Shown: piece by piece, positions 32,055-42,415 of the stretch
Position numbering within the stretch: the stretch's first letter is position 1
Layout of the letters: each line of letters begins with the position of its first letter
NCBI GenBank assembly: GCA_037126765.1
Contig: JBBCBC010000001.1
Coordinates: 21,346,622-21,410,621 of the forward strand
DNA length: 64,000 bases
Direction of reading: 5' to 3'
DNA from: Stenogyne calaminthoides
Lineage: Eukaryota; Streptophyta; Magnoliopsida; Lamiales; Lamiaceae
Notes under the pieces: model-generated
What the model was told of the DNA's origin: nothing
What the model saw: the letters and a program-made list of their open reading frames with translations, nothing else
Databases searched by the model: none
Position numbers and translations under genes: made by a program

Positions 32055-33109
32055 AGCATCCATACAAGCTGCTAAATCCCACACTAAGCCTGTGATCCTA
32101 CCAACAATACACGGGTCGAACAACCGGCATCGCCGAGCAACCTCCCACACTAAGATGGCTGCTCGACCTGCCCACCGGATCCCCATCAAAACAGACACCC
32201 AACCCGACATAAATAACCCGAAGTTGGCGACATGAGCGGGCAAGCGCAAAGCCACAGTAAGGCCGCCTCCACCCACCGGAATTGTCGACCAACTCCACCA
32301 GCGCTACCAACAGTACAACCCTCAAAACATCCCAATAGTCTAGGAGTATAACCAAAAACACCAGAAAACTTAAAACACTTGAAAAAACAAACATACAGTC
32401 AATCAAAAAACACACAAAATCTAACAATTCGCAAAAACCTATGTACAAGCAAGATCCACCCATCGAAACGGGGTCGATTCCTCTCCCACCGTCCATCATT
32501 AACCCTGATCCCCCCGTGTGTAGGCTGCCGCCGTCATCACCCCCTGCCTCGCGTCCTGCACACGTCGTCGTCTTTTTCACTTGTTCCGCTGAAGCAGTAG
32601 TCTCTCCGAGAGTCAGAGAAAGGAGTGGATGGTGGCGTACGATCAACGTGCTCCAAAGGATGACGACGGAGACATCTGCGTTCAATCCAAGCGATCCAAA
32701 AACAACAAAGGAAAGAAAGTCTGGAAGGTGCAACCAAATGTAAAAAATCGAATCCGACTAATCGACGAGTCCAATTTGTCCAAATCTGAAACGATCTCAC
32801 CAAGAACGACCTTAAGAGGAGAATGTGTGTGCATAACGCTGAAGAAAAATAGGAGAAGAACTAGAGAGAGGGCAGAACCTCTCTATCTAGAACCCTCTTT
32901 TTTTTCTATGTTTTGTTTACATATATAGGTTTCTTGAACTAGTTAGATGCATTCCATTTTAGCTCAGTTGTAATTCTAGAAGTTGACCCATAGAAGTTGG
33001 TTTAAATACTTGACTACCTCACCTTTAAATTTTGTTAAAAAAATTGAATCATAAAAATTTAATTAATACTATATTTTATGAATCAATTTCTCATTTACTC
33101 GTAATAGTA
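32055..33109 (-). other. GC-rich segment with unassigned minus-strand frames
   Basis: Between 32050 and 32930 the minus strand has leader-like pyrimidine content ('tctctagttcttctcc') followed by overlapping frames (32098-32733, 32537-32803, 31980-32276). None shows a known domain. The 211-codon frame is hydrophobic in its middle (FLIDCMFVFSSVLSFLVFLV). It could be a decayed gene 5' end or LINE/SINE-like repeat. The 32940-33109 remainder is AT-rich. Confidence 0.3.
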
Positions 33110-33114
33110 GTATT

Positions 33115-34661
33115 TGTTGGGATATTTTAGTTTTGATAAATTATGTCAAAACATTATCAACTTGTATTTTTGAAGCTAATCTACAGATAACAAGTTGAGG
33201 GGGAACGAGATAACAAATTGAGGGGGAACTCACGAAATCGAGCGAAGATGATCGAGATCGAGGCGAGGTCAGTAGACCAAGGTAATCGAGATCGGATAGT
33301 AGGATGAGTTCAAAAAACCGATGAAATTTGAACAAGAAGAAACATCTTTTTTTTAAAAGAAAAGTTGATCTGATCTTGATCACGGTTCTGCGAATCTGGT
33401 GACTGATATTCTTGACGAGTCTGGTGACGATCTTTCTTGACCGAGTCTGGTGACTGATCTTCTTGACCCGATCTGTGACTGATGTTCTTGACCGGTCTGG
33501 TGACTGATCTTTCTTGACTGATGTTGTTGACCAGAATCTTTCTTGACGATCTTCTTGACCAGTCTCTGGTGACACGATCTTCTTGACGGATCTGGTGACG
33601 ATCTTCTTAACGATGTTGTCTTGTCGGATCGGAGACCCAATCTGCGGACCAGTTTCTCTGGACCAATGCCTGCGGATCAGTTTCTCTGGACGATTTCTGC
33701 GGACCCAAATCTGCGATACGAATCAACGACCCGGAATCGGTAGAGTTGAAAGAATAAAGACGAAATGAAATCGGATCATTAGACACACAAAAAAGGTGGC
33801 CAATAAGAAGACAACACACATATTGATGTGACATAAAGCGAGGAAGGAAAAGTCTGAAAAAAAAGACAAAGAAAAGCTGGAAGTTATTAGTATGGATTTG
33901 AATATTACTTTCCAACGGTAATATTTAAATCCACACTATAAATACATTGCACTATCTTCAAAAGAAGATAATGGAGAATCTGCAAAGTGAAGATTAAAGC
34001 CAAATATTCAAGCAACTCCATTCAAGAACACAGAGCATTAAATATCCAAATTTACCCAAGAGTGTTCTACCCTAGATCTAAGCACAAATGTCATATCCTA
34101 AGCTTAGAGAGATTTTTCCATCCTTAGCATCGAGGCTAAACAAATGTAAGGGAAAATCTCAACCTAGTTGGAAACCAAACAAACCTTACCCAAATCAGTT
34201 TGATAGGATAAGTTTGTAGGTGAGTGTGAACTCGGTAAACATCTAGCAATCCCGAAAGGGAGGGTAGGCAATCCCGTGAGGGAGATAAGTCCCGTTTGAG
34301 TGTGAACTCGGTAAACATCTATAGGCGATCCCTTGAGGGAGATAAGTCCCGTTTGAGTGTGAACTTGGTAAACATCTGTTGGGTGTTGGACTAACACGTT
34401 AAACTAAGTCCAGTTGGTGCCCCTGATGATAGGGAAGAGTGGATGTAGGAGTTGGACTCCGAACCACTATAAAATTGTGTGTTCTTTACTGCTTTATGTT
34501 CTTACTTGCCATATGCATTTGATTATAAGCAAAACACACATCGTTCTTAAAAGCAAACAAAAAAAAATTTGGAATCACTCTGCCCTCACCCCTGTTTTAT
34601 ATGCATCACATGAAATGTTTGCTTCCACACGCACAAAATCGGTTTTAACCGGGACCTCACA
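33115..34661 (+). repeat. 5' LTR of element F (1,547 bp)
   Basis: Starts TGTTGGGATATTTTAG and ends GACCTCACA. It contains a CTGG/CGA-rich array (33375-33720), a TATA box (CTATAAATA, 33937-33945) and three copies of a unit of about 57 bp (34195-34395, 'gagggagataagtcccg'). The minus-strand frames at 33141-33640 and 34136-34397 are by-products of these arrays. Confidence 0.88.
33375..33720. repeat. Hypervariable minisatellite in the F 5' LTR
   Basis: Variants of 'ctggtgactgatcttcttga' repeat about every 25-30 bp with many 1-2-bp differences at CTGA/CGA words. The array in the 3' LTR (35095-35600) is about 160 bp longer and in a different order, although the surrounding LTR sequence is nearly the same. 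Confidence 0.8.
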
Positions 34662-34798
34662 GTGGTATCAGAGCGGGAGTTCAAAAGATCACATTTTTTA
34701 ATGTGACCATCTGAACTGATCTTTGAAAACAAAAACCCGATCTCTGTAAAAATGCATATATTTTAATGTTTTGGTGTCATTATCAAAAAGGGGGAAAT
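34662..34798 (+). other. Minimal interior of element F: PBS, hairpin, PPT
   Basis: The primer-binding site is at 34663-34674. A perfect 7-bp hairpin (TCACATT/AATGTGA, loop TTTT) lies at 34689-34706. The polypurine tract AAAAAGGGGGAAAT ends at 34798. No start codon opens a frame of note. Confidence 0.85.
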
Positions 34799-36537
34799 TG
34801 TTGGGATATTTTAGTTTTGATAAATTATGCCAAAACATTATCAACTTGTATTTTTGAAGCTAATTTACGATAACAAGTTGAGGGGGCGAGAGAACAAATT
34901 GAGGGGGAACTCACGAAAATCGACAAAGATGATCGAGATCGACGAGGTCATAGATGAAATTTGTCGAGATCGGATAGAAATAGGATGAGTTCCGAGTAAA
35001 CCGATGAAATTTGACAAGAAGAAACATCTTGATTTTTAAGAAGAAATGTTGATCTTAGTCTTCGATCTGATCTTGATCTGGAATGTGATCATGTTGATCA
35101 AAGATCTTGATCACGGTTCTGACGATCTGGTGACTGATATTCTTGACAGTCTGGTGACGATCTTCTTGACCCGTCTGGTGACTGTCTTCTTCGACGATGT
35201 TCTTGACCCGGATCTGGTGACGCGATGTTCTTGACGAGTCTGGTGACGTCTTCTTGACCGAATCTGGCCCGACTGATCTTCTGTGACGGATCAGTTGACG
35301 GATAATCTTGACCAATCTGGTGACGTCTTCTTGTCAGTCTGGTGACTTTGATCTTCTTGACCCGGATCTGATTGACGGATATTCTTGACTGATGTTGTCT
35401 TGTCGATCTACTTTGTCTTGTCGGATCGGAGACCAATCTGCGGACGATTTCTCTGAGACTGATCTTCTTGACCCGGTCTGATTGACGGATATTCTTGACT
35501 GATGTTGTCTTCGATCACTGCTGTTTGTCTTGATCGACCATCGGACCAATCTGCTTGACCAGTTCTGCGGACCAATCTGCATCTGGATCGAACTGATCAG
35601 AATCGGAAGAATTTGAGCTGCGGAATAAGGCCAGTGAAATCGGATCAGGATTAGACCGCCTAAAACGGTGACCAATAAGAAGACAACACACATATTGATG
35701 TGACGTAAAGGCGCAAAAAAAAAGTCTGAAAAAAGACCGAAAAAAAAGTTGGAAGTTATTAGTATGGATTTGAATATTACTTTCCAATCCGGTAATATTT
35801 AAATCCACACTATAAATACATTCCTATCTTCAAAAGAAGATAATGGAGAATCTGAAAGTGAAGATTAAAGCCAAATATTCAAGCAACTCCATTCAAGAAC
35901 ACAGAGCATTAAATATCCAAATTTACCCAAGAGTGTTTTACCCTAGATCTAAGCACAAATGCCATATCCCAAGCTTAGAGAGATTTTTCCATCCTTAGCA
36001 TCGAGGCTAAACAAATGTAAGAGAAAATCTCAACCTAGTTGGAAACCAAACAAACCTTACCCAAATCAGTTTGATAGGGTAAGTTTGTGGAGGTGAGAAT
36101 GAACTTCGAGAAACATCTAAGAATCCCGAAAGGGAGGGTAGGCAATCCCGTGAGGGAGATGAGTCTCGTTTGAGTGTGAACTCGGTAAACATTTATAGGC
36201 GATCCCGTGAGGGAGATAAGTCCCGTTTGAGTGTGAACTCGGTAAACATCTGTTGGGTGTTGGACTAACACGTTAAACTAAGTCCAGTTGGTGCCCCTGA
36301 TGATAGGGAAGAGTGGATGTAGGAGTTGGACTCCGAACCACTATAAAATCGTGTGTTCTTTTTCTTTCTTTATGTTTACGTTTTATTCGTATCGTTTGAT
36401 TATAAAGAAACACACATCGTTCTTAAAAGCAAAAAAAAAATAATTTGGAATCACTCTGCCATCACCCCTGTTTTATATGCATCACATGAAATGTTTGCTT
36501 CCACACGCACAAAATCGATTTTAACCGGGACCTCACA
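34799..36537 (+). repeat. 3' LTR of element F (1,739 bp)
   Basis: Matches 33115-34661 with a longer minisatellite (35095-35600) and a few indels, ending ACCTCACA at 36537. TATA box at about 35810-35818. Frames at 35055-35693 on the minus strand come from the array. Confidence 0.88.
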
Positions 36538-36860
36538 GTATTAAATTTCATAAGCTTCCCTAAAAACATATATATATATATATATATAATTTTATTTTGA
36601 CAAAAATTAATAATTTCACAATCCCAATCTTTTGACAATATTTCATAAACTATTTTGGTACTACTTTTTCGAAGCAAAACTATCTAGTGTGTGGGGTTCA
36701 CGTACAAGGAGAATTTCACAAAGTGGAGAAAATGTCGTGTTCTCAAAATGTTTAGTACAGCTGTACAAAATTAAATTCAAACAATATTATTTATTTTACA
36801 TATATATATTTATTTATTTTATTAAAATGAGGAAAAATATATTCGATGAAAACTCAATTT
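36538..36860. other. AT-rich upstream region of the BPC gene
   Basis: Contains a (TA)n microsatellite at about 36570-36591 and no gene. A possible TATA-type stretch (ACATATATATATTTATTT) at about 36797-36815 lies 50-70 bp upstream of the CT-rich leader. Confidence 0.4.
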
Positions 36861-36861
36861 T

Positions 36862-37025
36862 GAAGGCCCTCTCTCTCTGTCTCTCTCTGGTTTTATCTTC
36901 TCTCTCCTCTCTCCTCTCTCCAGAAGGAAAAAAACCTAAAAGAGCTGTTCACCCACAAGTAAGTTTTCTCTCTCTTTCTGTCCCTCTCTCTCTCTCTAAA
37001 TAATATTATCTGGGCTTTTCTCTCT
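36862..37025 (+). promoter_or_regulatory. CT/GA-repeat leader of the BPC gene
   Basis: Runs of CTCTCTCT at 36868-36925 and 36967-37027 span the end of the presumed first (non-coding) exon and the start of the intron. These are GAGA motifs on the minus strand, the known binding target of BPC proteins. Autoregulation is an inference from this coincidence. Confidence 0.5.
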
Positions 37026-37848
37026 CCGTCTTTCCTATATTTCTATTTGAGCTATTTATGTGCTTGATTTTTGAAAATTTACAGTATCGCGTGCGATTGG
37101 TGTTCTAATTTGTTTTGTTTCCGTTATTGTTGTTACGGATCTGTGATTGTGTGAATTTGTGTTTCAGATCTGTGGCAAAGTGTCAAAGATTGAATATTTT
37201 GGACTGGGTCTAGGTTTTCTTTTGGGCGTTTCTAAATTTTTTGCAATATATGTTCTGTATTTTCGTGGATTTTCTTGATTCGAAGGGATCTGTTTGATTT
37301 CGCATTTTTGTTCCTGTAATTTGTTGTTGGGGGATTTTTGGTGTTGGTATTCTTTCTTTATGTTTCAGATCTTAGGTTCTGATGTTCTTCATTGCATATA
37401 AACATTGGGTCTCCTTTAAATTTGGAATTATGAATGATGTGCATTTTTTGTATAGTTCAAAATGATTTAATTTGTATGGGTAGAAATTTGTTGGAAGACT
37501 CACAATTGGTAAATCTCCGTTGATTCCTATATAAATTATTGTTGCATTTGGATTCTGCTCCTTTTTTTGCTCCTAGTTGAAATGCTCACATTTTCATCAT
37601 TTGTAATGATAAGAACAATTCGGTATATAATATAGCTATGCTTAGAAATTGGTTCTTTGCTGATCACATAATCTCTATGGATTTTTTGACGTTTTGGGTG
37701 ACAATATTCAATGATTCAATATCTGAAATGGAAGAGTGGGTCTTGCGTGAGACGGGGCATAATTTGGGATCGAAGCTTTAACACTTTGGAAGGGATTGAA
37801 AATGTATGATGACCTAATGATTTATATGTTTCTTTCTTGTATATATAG
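36959..37848 (+). other. Predicted 5'-UTR intron of the BPC gene
   Basis: The donor CAA/GTAAGTTTT at 36959 and acceptor TATATATAG at 37848 bracket 890 bp of T-rich sequence. The ATG lies 5 bp after the acceptor. The intron assignment rests on consensus sites and the leader arrangement only. Confidence 0.5.
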
Positions 37849-37853
37849 ATTCT

Positions 37854-38687
37854 ATGGATGAAGATAGCCTGAGGAATTGGGGTTACTATGAGCCCCCACT
37901 CAAAGGGCATCTCGGTCTCCAGCTCATGTCGTCCCTATCTGATCGAGACACGAAACCCTTCCTATCAGGGAGAGATAATCCCGTAATGGTATCAGCAAAC
38001 GGGGCCTTCCACCCTCGTGATTGTGTCGTTTCCGAACAACAGGTCACTCACATGGACTTTGTACGCGATAATTGGATAAATCCTCGCGAAAAATTCATGC
38101 ACATCTTCCCAGGAAACCCTTACAACCCCATTCTTGCCTAGTCCTCCGGGTCCCACCATCCAATGCAGATGGTACAACAGCCAGAAACACCCAAGGAAGA
38201 GCCCGTCGTTGTCAAGAAGGAAAACACCCCCACCAAAAAACGGGGCGGCCCGACCACCCCAAAAACCCCCAAGGCAAAGAAACCTAGAAAAGCCCCTGAA
38301 CAGAAGGATCAAAATGGTAATAACCCCTCCGTTCAAAGGGCAAAAACGGCAAAGAAGAACGTCGAGGTTGTTATAAACGGGATTGATATGGACATAACGG
38401 GAATCCCAATTCCCGTTTGCTCGTGTACTGGTACTCCACAGCAGTGTTATAGATGGGGGTGTGGGGGGTGGCAGTCGGCTTGTTGTACCACGACTATATC
38501 GATGTATCCACTCCCGATGAGCACAAAGAGACGTGGGGCCCGCATTGCTGGTCGGAAGATGAGTCAGGGGGCTTTCAAGAAGGTTCTGGAGAAACTGGCA
38601 TCCGAAGGGTACAACTTTGCTAACCCGATTGATCTCAAGACGTATTGGGCGAAGCATGGGACGAACAAATTTGTGATAATCAGATAG
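37854..38687 (+). pseudogene. GAGA-binding factor, BASIC PENTACYSTEINE class I, with an in-frame stop
   Basis: The protein binds GAGA (GA-repeat) DNA and helps recruit Polycomb-type regulators in the plant nucleus. The N terminus (MDEDSLRNWGYYEPPLKG, LGLQLMSSLSDRDTKPFL) is the class I BPC signature. A basic middle segment (PKTPKAKKPRKAPEQK) may act as nuclear localisation signal. The C-terminal domain has the conserved cysteines in PVCSCTGTPQQCYRWGCGGW and then SACC. It ends with STKRRGARIAGRKMSQGAF and HGTNKFVIIR. Total span is 278 codons including stops, close to Arabidopsis BPC1/2 (about 280). Codon 96 is TAG (38139-38141), where relatives have Glu or similar; frame and homology continue unbroken on both sides. 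A second ATG at 38163 could yield the DNA-binding half alone. The stop may be a real mutation, an allele or a base error. Confidence 0.9.
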
Positions 38688-39376
38688 GTCGAGAAGCAGA
38701 GGATCGCTGTCACCACCGCATCTGGTCCGTTTTCCATGTATATATTAAGTGGCCTCTTGCTGTTTGAAATTTTCATACATGTTTGAAATCCTTGACTTGT
38801 TATGGTTCTTGCAAAGCCATTAATTGATTCGCCTTTGTTGTTGACTTCATAGGCTGGGAACATTTTTCTGGCTGTTGAGGGTAGGATAATGAATTGTTTC
38901 GTTTATTTAGTTAATGGATGATTTTGATATTTATTTCTTCTTTCCTTGCATAATTCTCATGTTTTACTTGTTATACTATCTCTTCTTCCTGTTATGTTTC
39001 TGTATTGAGGAGAGATATACTGTTATTTGTAGTTTTGACATGCAAAATTCATTTACTGAAACATGGTTTTTTCTATTTATGGACATTCTGTAGGCTTTTC
39101 TCTGACAGCATAAATTTCTGGAATGGTTTTTTTTTCACAATTTTTGGTTATCCTGAGATGCTTGTGCCAGCTTTTTATTAGGAATATCAGGAAGTTGAAG
39201 TGGAAAAAGTAAATTAATGTGGTTACATTAGAAAAATTCATTTAGGAGGAATGAAAAGAAGTCATTTTTGGTGTTTGTGAAATGGATCTTAAATCATTTA
39301 TCTTTCTCACTTGGTATTCATTAATTCTATTGATAATTTTCTTTCTAGTATATTTACTTTTGTCTTAGAGCAGTGG
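38688..39376 (+). other. 3' flank of the BPC gene
   Basis: Presumed 3' UTR followed by T-rich intergenic DNA. No clear single polyadenylation signal was identified and no other gene is seen. Confidence 0.4.
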
Positions 39377-39599
39377 GTCTTATGTGCATTCAGGTGCACT
39401 GTGCACTCATAGTGTATTTTAAAACCATGCAATTTTTTATATTGAAAGATGCAACTTGTTTATATTGAACCGTGCAATTATTTTTCATATTATTAGTTGT
39501 ACGGTTTACTATAAACAAGTTGTATATTTCAATATAATAAGTTGCATGATTCTAAAATGCATTATAAGTGCACGGTGCATCTGGATCCATACAAGACTT
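39377..39599. mobile_element. Foldback MITE, about 220 bp
   Basis: The left arm (TGTGCATTCAGGTGCACTG, 'tattttaaaaccatgcaa') and right arm ('ttgcatgattctaaaatgc', GTGCACGGTGCATCTGGAT) are inverted copies over about 60 bp. It has an AT-rich centre and no coding sequence. Confidence 0.65.
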
Positions 39600-40058
39600 A
39601 GCCGTCTCATAGAGATGGTTTTCAATTAGGTGTCTCAAAAAAGAAGCTGAAATAATTGACAGAGCCATGGGAGTGTATAATGTGTTCCAAAAGAGTGATT
39701 CTGAATAACACTCACTCTTTGCATTAGGTTTAGTTTGTTCCAAAAGAGTATAATTCTGAATCACTATCACTCTTTAGTTTGGATGGAAAGATACGACAGT
39801 GGATATAAAATTAGTAGACAACAGTCTTATATTTGGTAGTTTATTATATGTAATTGTCTAACACAAGATTCCCGAAAGAATTTTGTTAGTGATTGATTAA
39901 ATTGATTTGTTTACAAAATGGAATTTGAACTGTATTCAATTTCACTCTTGATTTTTGTTATTTCTTTTGGGAGGATTTTTGTATAATTTATTGGATGATT
40001 TAAGCGTTTTACTTTTCAATTCTTAAAAAGTAAATCCCTAGTGCAACCTTTAAAAAAG
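39600..40058. other. AT-rich intergenic DNA
   Basis: No gene. A short direct repeat, 'aaaagagtgattctgaa' and 'ccaaaagagtataattctga' (about 39689 and 39740), suggests a small local duplication. Confidence 0.4.
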
Positions 40059-41122
40059 GGTTAATTCCATATAAATACACGATCTTTAGGTTCAGTATCA
40101 ATTTAATCACGACTTTTAATGTTTTTGTAAATTTTTTTAACCTTTTATGATATTTCAATTTGATACACATTTTTGAATTCTGACTGATCATTGATGACGT
40201 GTCTTGCCAGAGCAGGTATGTTTATACCATGTAAGATGTCATAATGAATGTCACATACTCATATGTGTCCACGTTATAATAATAAACATTCAAAAAGAAA
40301 AAAAACTCTAAAAATATAAATTAATAGAAACAAAACTAAAATAAAAAATGAAACAAATATCTTAAGAAAAAAAATCTAAACAATTATCTCTGGCCCTAAA
40401 AAATGTTTCTTTAAAAAAAAAAATCATTTCAACACCGTTTCGTCGCAAGGAGTGACCTCTCCTTCTTCGGCAACAATCTCATCTGCTCTACCATCATGTA
40501 TTGTGAAATTTCTTGGTGATATACATACTGTTGATTGAAGGTTTTTTGTTGTTGATTTCGTGCAATTTCTTCGTGAAATTTTGGATGATATTTCTGTAAT
40601 TTGATTAAGGATTTCTTTTCGTGGGGCTAAGAGATTCTTCAGTGGAGGATGGCGGAGGGTGCAGTGTGGTTGAGGTATACATGAGCAGGGATGGGATAGT
40701 GGCGGCACGAGAGTTGGTGCCACGGCAGGACAATGATGACATGATATATGCAATCAGGAACAAATTGGGGAAGATGAGTCTATTGAACTTTTCTTTTGTT
40801 TGATTTTTACTTCTGGTTTTATTTTATTTGGATTTTAAAGTTATTTATAATGTTAATTACTTTTATTTTTCAGTATTTTTAAATTTAAAAAAATATATAT
40901 ATTATGAGGCGCACATTTTTTTCTATCTTGCTTCCAACATGACATAGAACATGGTTAAAGATACAAGCTCCGTTGAGACACGTCATCAATGACCGGGTAG
41001 ATTTTAAAAATGTGTATTGAATTGAAAAATAGTAAAAGGTTGAATTTTTTTACAAAAATAATAAAAGTTGTGATTAAATTGAAATTGGACATAAAAATCG
41101 TGTATTTATATGGAATTAATCC
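40059..41122. mobile_element. Mutator-like TIR element with captured-looking core, 1,064 bp
   Basis: TIRs of about 150 bp start GGTTAATTCCATATAAATAC and end GTATTTATATGGAATTAATC. They are flanked by TTAAAAAAG (40050-40058) and TTAAAAAAA (41123-41131), an 8/9 match to a 9-bp duplication. It is the same family as 9956-10496, which also sits at a TTAAAA site. The core (40440-40800) is richer in GC and has exon-like frames on both strands (40424-40753 minus; 40621-40803 plus) without a transposase. This is the form of a Pack-MULE, but the donor gene was not identified. Confidence 0.7.
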
Positions 41123-41131
41123 TTAAAAAAA

Positions 41132-41653
41132 AAGGAATGGTAAAGAAAAAAACATGAAAGAAGTAATAATACGTAGAGTTGGCAATTCTCATTGGGTCAA
41201 TTGGTATTTTTGGGCTGTCTTGGTCAATCAAATTGAAATATTTAGATAATCGATCAAATTGAGTTTAAGTGAATATTTTTCTCGCAAACAAGTATTTACG
41301 TTGAATTAAAATATATAATTTAAAGAAAAAAATTCAAATTCCTTAAAGAAAAAAATAAAATTTCAAATACTCTTATTTTTTTACCAGTCAAATATTTCAT
41401 ATTTATAATTTATACTTGAAGATATAATTTCAAATTGATCAAATCCTTCGGTAAAATCCAAATTTATAAAATTCAAAGTCTCAACTTTAATAAAAATGAT
41501 ACGATAATATAAAATTTTATTAAAATGTGGGGCCATCGAGTTGGCCATTAGCCACGGGCCAAATTAGCCCAAGCCAATAAGGTTCACGGACCGCATGGAT
41601 TAGGCCTCATAGGCCATGAACTTTTGCCATGTATTTTTGTAGCTTAACTCATA
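41132..41653. other. AT-rich intergenic DNA
   Basis: No supported feature. Confidence 0.4.
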
Positions 41654-41890
41654 CTATCTCCGTTCTAAATCAGTTTTCACAGTTGACTTTTATACGTATT
41701 TTTGTGAGTGAATTTTGTATTAGTAATTAAAATGATAAAGTGACTTTTAAAGAGGGTTATGATAGATAAGTGTCTCGTCTATCATCTCCCTCCTTAAAAG
41801 TCACTTTATCATTTCAGTTACTAATACAAAATTTGCTCGCAAAAATGAGTATAAAAGTCAACTGTGAAAACTGATTAGGGACGGAGGGAG
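41654..41890. mobile_element. Stowaway-like MITE (copy 2), 237 bp
   Basis: Flanked by TA at 41652-41653 and 41891-41892, with ends CTATCTCCGTTC and GGGACGGAGGGAG. The same family, length and orientation as 7452-7688; the two share 'gtattagtaattgaaatga'-like arms around the centre. Confidence 0.85.
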
Positions 41891-41926
41891 TACTTACTTT
41901 TGAGTTGGATGAGTTGGTCAATTGGG

Positions 41927-42351
41927 GGGATAATATCATTTTTAGTCCTGTAAGTTTGGACGATTCCATTTTTAGTCCTATAACTTTTCACTTTTTCAAT
42001 TTTAGTCCTGAATGTATCAATTTCAGTCCTTTTTTGTCGAAAATTTTAAAATTTCGCCGGAATCCAGCCGGAATAAGCATTTGCACTTCACATGACACTT
42101 CAAAATTGAGATTTTTTTTAATTTTTCGGTGACCTAGGCAGGCGGACTATCATGTAACAAAAAAAAAGATTAACTTTGAAGTGTCACGTGAGGTGCATAT
42201 ACTTATTCCGACGAGATTCCTGCAAGATTTTAATATTTCCGACCAAAAGAGCTGAAATTGACACATTTAAGACTAAAATTGAAAAAATAAAAAATTACAG
42301 GACAAAAAATGGAATCATTCAAATTTACATGACTAAAAATGATATTATCTC
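41927..42351. mobile_element. Foldback TIR element, 425 bp, Mutator-like duplication
   Basis: Arms of about 200 bp start GGGATAATATCATTTTTAGT and end ACTAAAAATGATATTATCTC. GTCAATTGGG occurs on both sides (41917-41926 and 42352-42361), consistent with a 9-10-bp target duplication. It has no coding capacity. Confidence 0.75.
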
Positions 42352-42415
42352 GTCAATTGGGCTAGACTTAAATTGTCGCCTCTAAATATTTGTGTTCATG
42401 TAATATATATATATC

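Larger units (their letters stand above)
33115..36537 (+). mobile_element. Element F: LTR-PBS-PPT-LTR element with 137-bp interior
   Basis: Two LTRs flank 34662-34798 only. The target duplication GTATT is present at 33110-33114 and 36538-36542. The interior starts with TGGTATCAGAGC and ends with AAAAAGGGGGAAAT right before TGTTGGG, exactly the cis signals for reverse transcription. It has no coding sequence. The PPT and LTR segment 'gttggactccgaaccac' (inverted in A and C) tie it to the Sirevirus-like lineage. It resembles a TRIM in structure but with LTRs of 1.5-1.7 kb. Confidence 0.88.

Noticed and set aside
32098..32733. 211-codon minus-strand frame with a hydrophobic middle
   Set aside because: Overlapped by other frames of similar length, no recognised domain, and unusual composition; not called as a gene.
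33375..33720. Regularly spaced repeats resembling a CRISPR array
   Set aside because: Repeats are not identical, spacers are repeat variants, and the array is inside a plant LTR.
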